Source: Isoetes taiwanensis
Lineage: Eukaryota > Streptophyta > Lycopodiopsida > Isoetales > Isoetaceae
Length of the DNA: 64,000 nucleotides
Reading direction: 5' to 3'
Assembly (NCBI GenBank): GCA_021234155.1
Contig: JAJEKV010000053.1
Location: forward strand, 2,774,077 to 2,838,076
The notes beneath the pieces were generated by a model that saw only the letters and a program-made list of their open reading frames with translations, was not told where the DNA came from and searched no databases. The position numbers were made by a program, and so were the translations under genes. This document shows positions 32,056 through 42,511 of the stretch, in pieces; the stretch's first letter is position 1, and each line of letters begins with the position of its first letter.

Positions 32056-32477
32056 AACCATAATTATCATCCCTTGCCTGTTGACCCTGCTTGTTTTTCA
32101 TGTCATATTCCTATTCACTGAAGGTGATCAATGCCATGATTTTTGAGATCCAGTTAAGGATCATGGATAGTATTATTGTTTGCTTTTGCAGGAAAAAGAG
32201 GACTCCAGCTCTTCAGAAGACTTGACTGCTAAGTTCTTGCAGACTTGGATATCATTCTCTACTTTGACTATTGAAACTATTGACTATCTCCATATTTTTG
32301 ATACTATGTACTACATTTTCATGGCTACTGTATTTTCATTTTCTCATTAGATGCTCACCCTAGATGAGTATCTTATTATCTCCATAGCCCTGCTTCATTG
32401 CAGTTTGGTGTATGGAATGTATGGCTTTATCTAATTAATGAAAAAATCTACCCTTACTCTCAAAAAAAAAAAAAAAA
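32056..32477 (+). other. LINE 3' UTR and poly(A) tail
   Basis: Non-coding, T-rich, with TTAATTAATGAAAAAATC near 32433 and an A-run at 32462-32477 that ends exactly at the target-site duplication. Confidence 0.85.
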
Positions 32478-32492
32478 AGTATTGTCTATTAT
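32478..32492. repeat. LINE target-site duplication, right copy
   Basis: AGTATTGTCTATTAT, identical to 24576-24590. The host tandem repeat resumes immediately after. Confidence 0.95.
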
Positions 32493-32700
32493 CTAGCTTA
32501 AGGGGTCTTGTGTTCTAACCCTAAACATCTTGGACATTACTATTTTCTAATATGTTGAACTTAAATATAATTAAGGTTCATAGTTCAAACACAAATGATG
32601 CTCGCCCTCAGTGGTTGGCACGTGGTTTTTTTGGGGGTTTCACCTTTGGGTGGGAGGTTAGATTCTTGTCATTGTGGAAATTCTTTTAAGTTGAGGTCCA
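32493..32700 (+). repeat. Host repeat remainder with SINE-like tRNA boxes
   Basis: Continues the host repeat. CCCTCAGTGGTTGGCACGTGG (about 32606-32626) resembles a pol III A box of tRNA-derived SINEs. GGGAGGTTAGATTCTTG (about 32652-32668) resembles a degenerate B box at a plausible distance. The first half is also present at 24355-24392, without the B-box part. SINE identity is tentative. Confidence 0.35.
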
Positions 32701-32802
32701 AATAGATTGAAAAACTAATATGAAGTGCTACAAGCTAATAGAATGTATGGAAAATAGCTAGAATGTACATGCCAAACATTTTGTGGCTTATTTTGGAAAA
32801 TT

Positions 32803-33294
32803 TTAACTAAAAAATGCATGACCTGGGTCATTCCGCGCATTTTGAGGTTTTAAAACTCTCACAATGTCCATTGTACATAGGTTGGCCTCCTCGAATAGCT
32901 GGATCAGCTCTACTTCCGACTTCTTCCGGCAACACTGCACCATCATTGGTATGACCAGATAGTCCGTCTTGAATTCTTGCATAGCTTCTCGAAGTAGGCG
33001 TTCGAACAGTGCTCTTTGGATCGGAAGATTGGTGTACTCTTGGAAGTGCTCGGTCTCTTCAAATTTTGACTGAGTTGAATCTCGTGGCGTTTAGGTCGCG
33101 GAGGGAGGGAGGCTTCTTGATGTTCATAAGGCGTTCGCCTTTTCCAAATCTTGTATATTCAGTTGACTATCCCAAGAATTGTATGCTCTCCACCGTTTGA
33201 GGTATTCGTAGTAGGCGTCCCTCTTCTTCTCCTGGGCTCCTCTTGGGTCACTCTTCTGCTTCCTTTGGCTTATTCTTCTCTCGGTTTGTCCGGG
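32803..33294 (-). pseudogene. Relic ORF with histone H3/CENH3-like fold, related to the Ty3 element ORF
   Basis: On the minus strand, 33294-33124 reads SDPRGAQEKKRDAYYEYLKR then WRAYNSW. After a stop and frame noise the same frame is open from 33090 to a TAA at 32803-32805. This second part contains HFQEYTNLPI, FERLLREAMQEFKTD, ELIQLFEEANLC and RV. Aligned without gaps to canonical plant H3 from VALREIRKYQ on, these fall at the same positions (QDFKTD, LFEDTNLC, KRV). HFQ-x2-TNL-x-I also recalls CENH3. By hand count about 26 of 78 positions agree with H3. The N-terminal module is shared with the Ty3/gypsy ORF at 58.1 kb (P-x-G...W-x-A-Y-N), so this is probably a relic of the same retroelement lineage. 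The H3 homology is inference awaiting a profile search. Confidence 0.5.
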
Positions 33295-33338
33295 CTATAG
33301 TTCTTGGATCACTACGTTTTTCTTTCCCTTAGTAAATT

Positions 33339-33523
33339 GCCCACCTTTGGTGGGCGAACAATGTGTTTATAGATCGAATATTTTAATAAGTTATTATGTG
33401 TGTTACTCAAGGTATCCTATCTTTTAAAATGGGATTGTGTTGGTTACCGTGCGAAAACGCCGCAAGTTATGCCGCATGCGGCGTTCCCTTCCCGTAAAAA
33501 TTGGGTGGGGCATTTTCTGCCCC
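33339..33523. repeat. Three small perfect inverted repeats
   Basis: GCCCACCTTTGGTGGGC (33339-33355), the 12-bp palindrome GCCGCATGCGGC (33471-33482) and GGGGCATTTTCTGCCCC (33507-33523). They may be parts of one degraded foldback transposon; no terminal repeats were seen. Confidence 0.7.
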
Positions 33524-33678
33524 ATCCGCCAATGTCTGTGAGCCACCTGGCTGGGATTCTTTTCCGTAATCAACGATTCTTAAAGTTCATTTGTTAAGAA
33601 TCACTGTTATAACAAACATTCATACACAGTTTTATCCAAAATATTCAATCAAATTTTACACAGATTTAGAAGTCTTTT

Positions 33679-33818
33679 GCATTGAAAAAAACGTGATACA
33701 AAGACTCTTCTGGATCCACGGAACTGCACAAAGCAAGAAATCTATGTTGCATTGAAAAAAGCGTGATACGTAGACTCTTCGATCCAATCGAATCGCACAA
33801 AGCAAGAAATCTATGAAG
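33679..33818. repeat. 70-bp tandem duplication
   Basis: GCATTGAAAAAAACGTGATAC starts at 33679 and, with one change, at 33749. Both units continue with AGACTCTTC and GCACAAAGCAAGAAATCTATG. Confidence 0.85.
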
Positions 33819-33829
33819 CAAAGATCCTC

Positions 33830-35600
33830 CAAGGAAGTGAACTCTCCAAGCAAAACCATAAATTAAAAGTAAAAATACATTGCAGAAGAAAAATCAAAGA
33901 CAAAGAACTAAATAAGAGAGGGTTGTTCCGCCATGCGAAGGTCCTCCACAAACCCATCTCTTAACCTACCACACAAAGAATGGATCCGGGGGCTGAAACC
34001 ATATAAACTAGATCACTCGAAGATCCAAAGCTCTATGCATGTGGATCTACCCTGAAAGGTTTGACCATTTGGCCAAGAAAGCAGCAGAAGCAGGCAATAG
34101 CTCTAACCCTGGGGATCCGCCCAAAGCTATCATCTTTATGAAGGACAACGAACAATAAAATGCCTCTCTGTCGCCTCTCAACAGCTTCCGTTTTCTATTT
34201 TTGATCATTTGACCCTCAATACTAGCAGATCTTGAACCTTATAGCCGGATTGAACCTGAAACCTGCAAGGCAGATTTAACAAAAAACAAAAGAATGAAAA
34301 CCAGAATAGCAAAAGAACGTGGAAAAATAAAATATTAAACCAGCATTCAAATAAATTGGGATTATGTCTTAATTTTGGGATAAATTTCATATTGCATGTT
34401 TTTAATAGCATATTTAAATTCATACATTTCGTGTCGAAAGTATGAAAATGTAATGCCATATTAATTAGAGAATATACAATATTTCACAATATAGCACGAT
34501 AAGGGACTCAAGCTTTTCCTTTTAGAAGAAGAAACTGCAATTGCAATTCCATTCTGATTTCAAAAGTAAATTAAAAAAAAAAAGGTATTGAGTTATATAA
34601 TGTTGAGCATACAAGAAACATGCAAAGCTAGAAACATGCAAATGGAATAGAATAAAAAAAAACAAACAAACGAAGCAAAGATAATGCAAAAGTATATCTA
34701 GTTCAAGTTCACAAGAAAGGGATTCATTTATAAATTATATGTCTTATAGAATCACAGTGTTAATCCACCTATTATCCCAACAACATTCATATATAGTTCC
34801 TAACATTGGGCTTTCTAGTCCAAACTAGAAGGCATTCCACCTTGCCAAACTCATTCTAGCATTTATATAATAGCGCAAAGTTATTGTCACGGAGCTAGAA
34901 ATATGCAAAAGGAACAAAATTAAAAAGAAAAAGCAAACTTAGCCTATGTCTAGTTCGCCTTAAAAAAGGTGAACTAATAAGCTCGATTTCATGTTTAGCT
35001 TAGCCTAATGCGAAAAACATGCCCAGGTTCAAAAAAAAAAGGTTCACCCAAAAGATAATTCAGAAAAGCTCAGTTTAACTGAATGAAAAACTTTTTTTCT
35101 TATAAAATGTATCATCTTTGAAAATCTTTGAAAATGATCCAAAAAGCTAAGTTTAAGGGCAAAATCACATTATGGCTGAACTAAAAAAATGATATTAATT
35201 GCACAAATAATATAATGCCAAGTGGATACTTTTTGGCACCCTACCTATTACACCAAGTGCCTAAATGGTGGCGTGGGATTTGGCACCCCACGGATTTTGA
35301 CGGGCGAGAGCGCCATCCCAACTTTCTAAGTAGCCAGTCACCTATTCTTTCTACGTACGCCTATTCTTTCCACGTATGCCTACGTTCTTACAAACTTGGC
35401 GCCATAGACAGAAATTGAATCGCCCCAATTTCCATTTCTATCAGAGGCAAACAGGCTTCAAAACTCCAAGAACTTCCCCAAAATTCTTACGCAACTTTGC
35501 GGTGTATGGCTTTTCAAATATGAATTGATAAGTAAAAATCTCAATTCACTAGCACTTTAATGCTTCTATTCGGGAAGGGACTTCATGAGAGACACAAAAT
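33830..35600. other. Non-coding stretch, nothing recognised
   Basis: A-rich sequence with several short homopurine and homopyrimidine runs. TGGTGGCGTGGGATTTGGCACCCCACGG (about 35267-35294) contains a small GTGGGG/CCCCAC foldback. No domain-bearing frame. Confidence 0.4.
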
Positions 35601-35605
35601 CTACC

Positions 35606-35627
35606 GATAGATAGATAGATAGATAGA
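35606..35627. repeat. GATA microsatellite
   Basis: About five to six GATA units (GATAGATAGATAGATAGATAGA). A much longer CTAT/ATCT array lies at 62529-62621. Confidence 0.9.
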
Positions 35628-36151
35628 CTTGTCATTCATCACAGCAGCAGTATACAATGTGTGGAAAACTAGGGAGAGAGAGGGGATAGCCGACCATAGG
35701 AACAATATCGGACTACCCCCTAAAAAGAAATTTGCCAAGGCAAAATAAAAAGGGTAATGGCGACAACTTCTCGCCGGGATAAAAACCCCGCCTTTTCGGG
35801 TTTTCGAGGAAAACCCTAATGAGAAATGGTCCCAACAACCTTGAATGTGTTGCCTGGAGAACGGAGAGAAACGAGTTGATGGCGAACGAAAATAGAGCAC
35901 GACCCCAAAGAACGGCAAAAGCCTCCCGAATGTGTCCATGGAGAACCAAGGAGAGGGGTGATGGCTAAAAGAAATAGAGCAGGACCCCAGACGGGCGGCA
36001 AAACCAAGCAGAATCCTCGCAAAACAATACCAAAAACTTCCAAAAAGAACACCAGAAATGGTCGAGAAAACAAACAAGACAAGCTACACCAAGAAGGTCC
36101 GAAAATGAAAACAGAGAGAGAGAAAAAAAAAAAAAAAAAAAAAAAAAAAAA

Positions 36152-36310
36152 CATCACCCAAAGCAGGTGAGAGAACCATTATGTAAAACATGCATCACCC
36201 CCTCGAGGTGGAAATAAAATAACATAAAGCATCACCCAAATGGTGGAGAACCATTATGTAAAAATATGCATCACCCTCGAGGTGGAAATAAATAGCATCA
36301 CCGCAGTGGA
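36152..36310. repeat. GCATCACCC...GGTGGA hairpin modules
   Basis: Modules of the form GCATCACCC, 4-10 bases, GGTGGA recur at about 36152, 36192, 36229, 36269 and 36295, and again at 37932 and 37955. Each can fold through CACCC/GGGTG pairing. Longer flanking pieces (GAGAACCATTATGTAAAA) repeat too, giving a roughly 75-bp higher-order unit. Confidence 0.75.
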
Positions 36311-38909
36311 GAACAACACAACAAGAGAGCAATGGAACGTAAACATAAGAATAAAGGTGGCGATGGAACTAAACATAAGAATAGCCACACTCACAGTGGA
36401 GAACAACAAAGAGGCATGAACAACAAAAATACAAAATGAAAAAAGACTCATGCGCCAAACGACAAAGTAGTGGGGGAAGGGAGGAAGCCACGAGAGGAGA
36501 AGAAGAGTCTGCGAGAAGACGCCGATAACCGAGCCAAAATGAAAATGGCCTAATATGCCGTCCCTTCCGAATGGCGATCCGATGGCTCGGATCGATGGGA
36601 TTCTCGAAGGGACTCATGAGAGACACAAAACCGCCGACTACCAAAGGACTTCCTCAACTATAAATCTAGTCGTTGCGAAACCTCCAGGTGAAGCCGATAG
36701 CAAGAAGATACTCCTGCCACCACCCTCGAGCAGTCGGATAGGATAAAGGACGCAGAGAGAAAGGATAGGAGCGAAAAAGAGGGTCCCGGACGGAGGATCG
36801 AAGAGATGATAGGAACCGTGGAAATTGAAATTTTGAAGGATAGTGATGGGGGACATGCGAATGAAGGCAAGCGAAATAAAGAAATCGTGATGACCACGGG
36901 CAAATTGGTCTCATTTGGAGTGGCAGGGAGAAAGGAAACCGAGGGTCCGAAAAAGTCCGGAAGCTACACGCTGACAAGAACCAAAGAGCTGGCTGAGCGA
37001 GTCGTGGGGAGAAAACGGTTGAAGAAGAAGAGCCTGGAAGCGCCCGCTATGGATTCGGTATCAGCCCAATGACCTGAAAAAGGAAAGGACATTAGAGAAA
37101 AAACAATGAAAAGAAAAAAGCACGCCGCCATGATGACGGCGCCCGACAACAAGGCGATGAAAAACAAAACCACGCTAACGCTGATAATGCACATATGATA
37201 TGAATGCAGATCACGCGGATCCAATATTCGGGAAAAGAGGTCAAACCATAAACCGGATAAAGGAAGATGAATATCAAGAGTGGTAAGATGAACCTAAAAA
37301 GCAACGCCTCAAAGCTTACCAATACCGCACCAACACCAACGGAATGAGCCAAATTTCGGAGGAATGTCAATAAGAAAAAAGAGGTTGACAACAAGAAGTC
37401 TAAAGCAAAGAAGTTCATAATGAGGAGAGTGAAAATGCCAAGGTCCGGTTCAGGGTAGCATAGGAGAAATGTGGAGTGATGTCAGAAGACAAATACCATA
37501 TGCAAAAAGCCATGAATAAAGGCCCCAATAGGAAAACAAACTTTGGCAAACGAGGGTTGAGAGCGAAGAAGAGAATGTAGACATACTAGCACCGAGCAAA
37601 AGGAAGATCAAGAAGGAAACTAAAGGTAATTCGGAGCACAACGTAAAAGAAAAAATGAGGCGTAACTTCATAAACTATAAGCCCAGCCACCGCGAAACCG
37701 CCAGGTGTCGAGTCAAGTAACGAAGCACGTAGCGAGGGTGAGACAAAGAGGAGTGCCAACGACCGAGAGCGCGAGAAGAATGGGAACATGTAGAAGGCAC
37801 CCATTAACGATTAAGGAGAACAAGAATGTGCATAATGGTGAAGCGGCAAACTGCAAAACTACAAGCACCCAAATTGATGTGAGCGATTAGAAATGAGAAA
37901 AAATCAACAATTCATGAAAAAAGAGGGGATAGCATCACCCGGGGGGTGGAGAAAAGCATCACCCAGCGGGTGGAAGAAAACACATGATAAACAGAAATTT
38001 GTATCCAAATATAGCTAAATAGCAAATATGATGTATAAGGGTAGCACAATGCATAATGATAGCGAGCTACAAATGAAGTCCCCAAAAAAGACAATAAAGT
38101 TATGGTTTAAGCCCAAGGATAAATACGAGAAAAGAGGAATGCAAGCCAATGAACAAATCAACAAGAAAATAACCACAGACAAGAGCCCAATCCGAAAAAA
38201 GTGTAAAACACGATCGCCTTAATAACAACATGAATAATGCTATAATCCCCAAAACCACATCAGATTACATACCGACAGAAAGCAGGATACGAAAAATGAT
38301 CGAGTGAGCATGGCAAAATAATGGACGAATCTCCCCATAACTAAAAAATCAAGGAAAGAATATACAATATGAAAATACGACATGAAGTTGAATCCAATGA
38401 GGTGAATAGGCTGCAAAGGATAAATATGGTGCAAAGGAGCTCGCAAATGCAAAAACATGACAAAGTGCAAAAAACATGGCAAAGAGAAGAATGTGAAAGG
38501 TTGAATGAGTATAAGGAAGTGCCAAACGCAACATGCGACGTATCCAGAAAAAGCTAAATAGCACAAATACAAATGACGTGTAATACTAAGGCCAGAAAAC
38601 CGAAAGCTGAAAAGAACAATTGCAAGAATACAACGCCAAACGACAAGGTGCCAAATAGGACTCGGTAGCCCCCAGCAACGAGGGTCATAAGATCACTAAG
38701 GGACATCGACATTATCTCTACATTGTCTCTACAGTGGCTCTACATTGTTTCTATCAGGGACAAATGTACACAGTCCAAAAGAGTCGATTCATGATAAATA
38801 ACCAATCCCCCTATAGAAATGGAAAATACCCACATTCATGTATCTAGATAAAATTGAGTAAGCCACCACGTGATGAAAAAGCGGCAGAGATATCGGTCCA
38901 CCAACCTAA

Positions 38910-39071
38910 AGCCCATAAAGAACCAATAGAAGAAAAATCATCGAACACATAAAATGCATATATCTAAGCAAAACGGAGGAACCATAGCCCATAAAAAATC
39001 AATAGAATAAAAAAATCATCTAGCACATAGAAAAAATGCATGTATCTAAGCAAAATGAAGGAACCACCATA
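38910..39071. repeat. Tandem duplication, about 80 bp
   Basis: AGCCCATAAAGAACCAATAG (38910) and AGCCCATAAAAAATCAATAG (about 38987) start two copies, each with TCTAAGCAAAAC/TG-GGAGGAACCA near the end. Confidence 0.75.
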
Positions 39072-40511
39072 TGATACAAAAAATGTTGCCATTGATCGTA
39101 TTCCAAGACAAGAAACCGTCAAAGAGTAGGTCCCATTATGTCTAGTCAAAGGCAACTCTAGATGCGAAAACAAGAAGAGAACCCGGTATAGTACTCATAA
39201 GAACCATCAAAAATCAATAATCGTAAAAGAATACTACGAAGGAACTTACCATAGTAAATATGTGAACAACAAGCATCGACATGACCCTAAGCAAAAAACC
39301 CCCAACATATGGAATACTTGGAACACAAGCCATGTAGCAATATTGAAAATAACTAAGATGGCATACACGAGACAGGTAACAATATTTAAACAATTGGCAA
39401 CAGACATAAAAAGACAAAGTGCAACCTGGCAAATGTGGTGAATAAATCTCGGGCAATCAAAAGAATGAAACCATGAGAATGCAGCATATAAAATAGAAAA
39501 ACAACAGCACAGCCCGAGGAAGCAACACATAGGCTACAGAAAGAAACTAAAGTAAAAATGCGGGCCAGAACATAAACAAGAAAATCAACTGGAATAACCC
39601 AGACAACTGTTGAAGAGTGCGGTGCATCAAAAACAAGATAAACCACAAGTGCAGAAAATAAAATCCAACAACTAGGGGAAACCTAGAATGTAGAAGATAA
39701 TACCACCCGAATAACGTATACCACCTGAGCCAAGTGTAGTGCATCACCCATAAGACACAAACACAAGTGCAAAAGATAAAACCCAAACCACCATGGGGAA
39801 AATCCTAAACACAGAAAAGAATGCCACATATAACCACATGGGAACCACAATATAAAAAATAACATACAAAAGAGATACATGCCCTGAGAAGTAACACACA
39901 ACGGAGGCCATACAAGAACCTACCATGGAAATGGAATGCATCAATGTAAAAAGGACAAATGCAACCCTAAGATGGTGGCCACAAATCCATAGGCAATAAA
40001 AAGATAATAAACCAAGAGACTGTAGCGTAGAATTATGAAAACAAGACAACATCCCAAGTAAACGACCACAAGACGAAAACGAGGTAAAAAGTGAGCCAGA
40101 ACATAAACAAGAGAAAAACAGCGCGAGGAGAGCATAGACCCATTTAAATAGTATGGTGCATCGAATCCACGATAAAAACACAAGTGCAAAGAAGAAAAAT
40201 CCGAAAACAACCATGAAAAAGCCTCAAATTCAAAGGATAATGTCACATATAGAAAAACTAGATGTCCATCAACTTGTAAAAGGTAACATACGAAAGAGAT
40301 AACATGGGAGGGAAAAACCACCCCCTAAAACAAAAGCCCCTAGATGCCTCATATTCTAATGCAATTATGAATAAGACATGAGAAAAATATAACAATCGAA
40401 AACCCCGCATAGGAAAAAGAAAAGGGACACCCAAATGATAGAAAATATAGTGTAAATGTGACTCGTAATTCCCTCCGAGGTATATGTAAAGGGGGCATAA
40501 GATAACCTATA

Positions 40512-40816
40512 TATGCCACAAAAACCAAGTAACATGCCTCTTCTAAACTATAAACTCCGCAATAAGCCTGAGAAAGAAAATACACAACTAAACTTAACCT
40601 GATTCAATGCACAATGTGAGTGTTTGCAAAACCCAAACTTAGATAGTAATATGGTAAGAAACCCCAGAGGAAAAAATGCGGATATTCGGATATCATAATT
40701 CACCCTATGCCACAAAAACCAAGTAACATGGTAGAGCCCCTTCTAAACTATAAACTCCGCAATAAGCTTGACAAAGAAAAATGCACAACTAAACTTAACC
40801 TGATTCAATGCACAAC
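40512..40816. repeat. Direct repeat, offset 195 bp
   Basis: ATGCCACAAAAACCAAGTAA starts at 40512 and 40707. Both copies continue with TTCTAAACTATAAACTCCGC and AACTTAACCTGATTCAATGC. Confidence 0.9.
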
Positions 40817-42511
40817 CCAAAGAAAATGTGGAATTCGAAAAACTTATCTGAAGATTATCCGCCAAAGCCGAATGCTAGGGAGTTGAGAGATTATCCCGGG
40901 CCTTAACCAACATTGAATGCTTCGAAGGAGGTCTAAAATAAAATCTGAGGATACAGAGATAATGTAACCTTGTAATGGTGGAAAATCTTGGCTTAGGTAA
41001 TAGGGTAGGAAATAAAAGAAATATGGGGATACCAGGATAAGGTAACCCCGACATGGGTTGCACAGTTGATCGAAAGGGGAATCGAATGGGGAATCGAATG
41101 GCAAAGAGTTTGAGGATCAGATGCTTGTGAAGCAAATGCAGTGAGGATAGGCCGAAATCAGATTATGTAAGAAGGAGGATTCGTTGGAGAAGCTCCATAA
41201 TTGATTTGCAAAGGAATCCGATGGCCGATGCTTAGAGTGCTTCGGCAAATTGTCCACCTGGCTCCAATCGGCTGCATAACTCCAATTTCGAAATTCATGG
41301 GCCTGTTGCAGGCAGGTACAGCAGGCTAGATTCTGAGAAGCTGGTGTGTTGAATCGCAACATAAGTATAGCACAAGGGAAAACCAAGCAAAGACAGAGCA
41401 AATTCGACCGCACTAGGAAGGCGATTGTCGAAAAATAGAGCAAAGATGTAGAGCTGGCCGATCCGAAGATAGCAAAGACCCATGTAAAGCAATAAAAAGC
41501 CAAAATGGCAAAAGGCTTATAAGGAAACGAAAAACGTGGAGATGCTAGAGGAAAGGCTGGTCCGTAGTCAAGGATCAACGGTTCTTGGGCCGTGATGGGT
41601 TGCGGTCACAGTGAAGCCCGAGGAAGGACGCCTCAAAAGAAGAAGGTCAACCGCCCACGCAGTGCCGACGAATCCAACCTGCTTTGAAAAGATCCGCCCC
41701 TCGACGAATCAATGATGAGGCAAATCTCTGGAGAGAACCGATCCCTGCTCTGCCTGCACTCAATACTATAAAAGAAAATAGCTGTTGCATGCTCCTTTGC
41801 ATGTTCCAAAGATCAAATTGAGAGAAGTATAAAACCAATCCATCAGAGGATGCATGCGTATAGATAAACCGAAATGTAAGAAAAGCTCAACTGTAAAAGG
41901 AATCATCCAACCGAGCCCAACTACGGTCTAAATCGCATGGAAGTACATCAATAATTCATGATAGTGCATGACGGATCTCCATGTAGAGCAATCCTCCTAT
42001 AGACTCCTGATAACATAAACGGCAACGCAAAGACAGAAATGCATGAGCATAAAAGAACTAGCAAGCAAAGCCACGGAAGCCAAACCATAGCGTACAAATC
42101 CGCCAAAACAATCGGGAGTGTGGCAAATCCGCCTGGGTGTGGAAGAACCTGCGGATAGGAGAGAAATCCATACCTCATAAAAAGATACTTGTATACATCA
42201 TAAGTTGAAACAAAACAACAAGAACAACCTATCAAATGGCCAAATCCAGAAGATGACGAGCCAAAAAGAAATGTGAAACAAATGCAGGTTGAAGAGCAGG
42301 AAAAATTCAGAATCTGTGATGGGAAAACAGAGGGAAGCAAAGATGATAAGACAGATGGGAAGCAATGGACAAGGAAAGACGGAGGGAAGCCACGAGAGGA
42401 GAAGAAGAGCTGCTGTGAGAAGACGCCGATAACCGAGCCAAAATGAAAATGGCCTAATATAGGCGCTCGTCCCTTCCCAGAATGGCGATCCGATGGCTCG
42501 GATCGATGGGA

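Larger units (their letters stand above)
24591..32477 (+). mobile_element. Near full-length LINE retrotransposon (7.9 kb)
   Basis: Bounded by a 15-bp target-site duplication and ending in a 16-bp A-run (32462-32477). Contents in order: a 5' region with an extra 108-aa ORF (24788-25114), ORF1 (25289-27736), ORF2 with endonuclease, RT and zf-RVT (27784-31607), a third downstream ORF (31564-32055), and a 3' UTR. Organisation and domains fit the plant L1 clade. One frameshift near 28050 breaks ORF2. An intact 5' end is rare, since LINEs are usually 5'-truncated, so the insertion is probably fairly young. Confidence 0.95.
35630..42511. mobile_element. A-rich, strand-asymmetric, internally repetitive non-coding element(s)
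   Basis: About 6.9 kb in which the + strand is strongly A- and purine-rich and T-poor, so that the minus strand shows many Phe/Leu/Ser-rich frames without family features. A 120-130-bp sequence (GAAGCCACGAGAGGAGAAGA to GGCTCGGATCGATGGGA) occurs directly repeated at 36478-36600 and 42381-42511, about 5.9 kb apart, like short LTR-type ends. A second pair (GGGACTTCATGAGAGACACA, about 35577 and 36607) flanks the left copy. No gag or pol was found. A non-autonomous LTR element (LARD-like) or a nest of them fits best. Confidence 0.45.

Noticed and set aside
36121-36150. Long A-run read as a LINE poly(A) tail
   Set aside because: No target-site duplication and no LINE-like sequence to its left; it is within generally A-rich DNA.
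35600-40600. Many long minus-strand frames rich in Phe, Leu, Ser and Cys that look like membrane proteins
   Set aside because: They arise from the A-rich + strand. No start context, no family motif, and overlapping frames are open equally.
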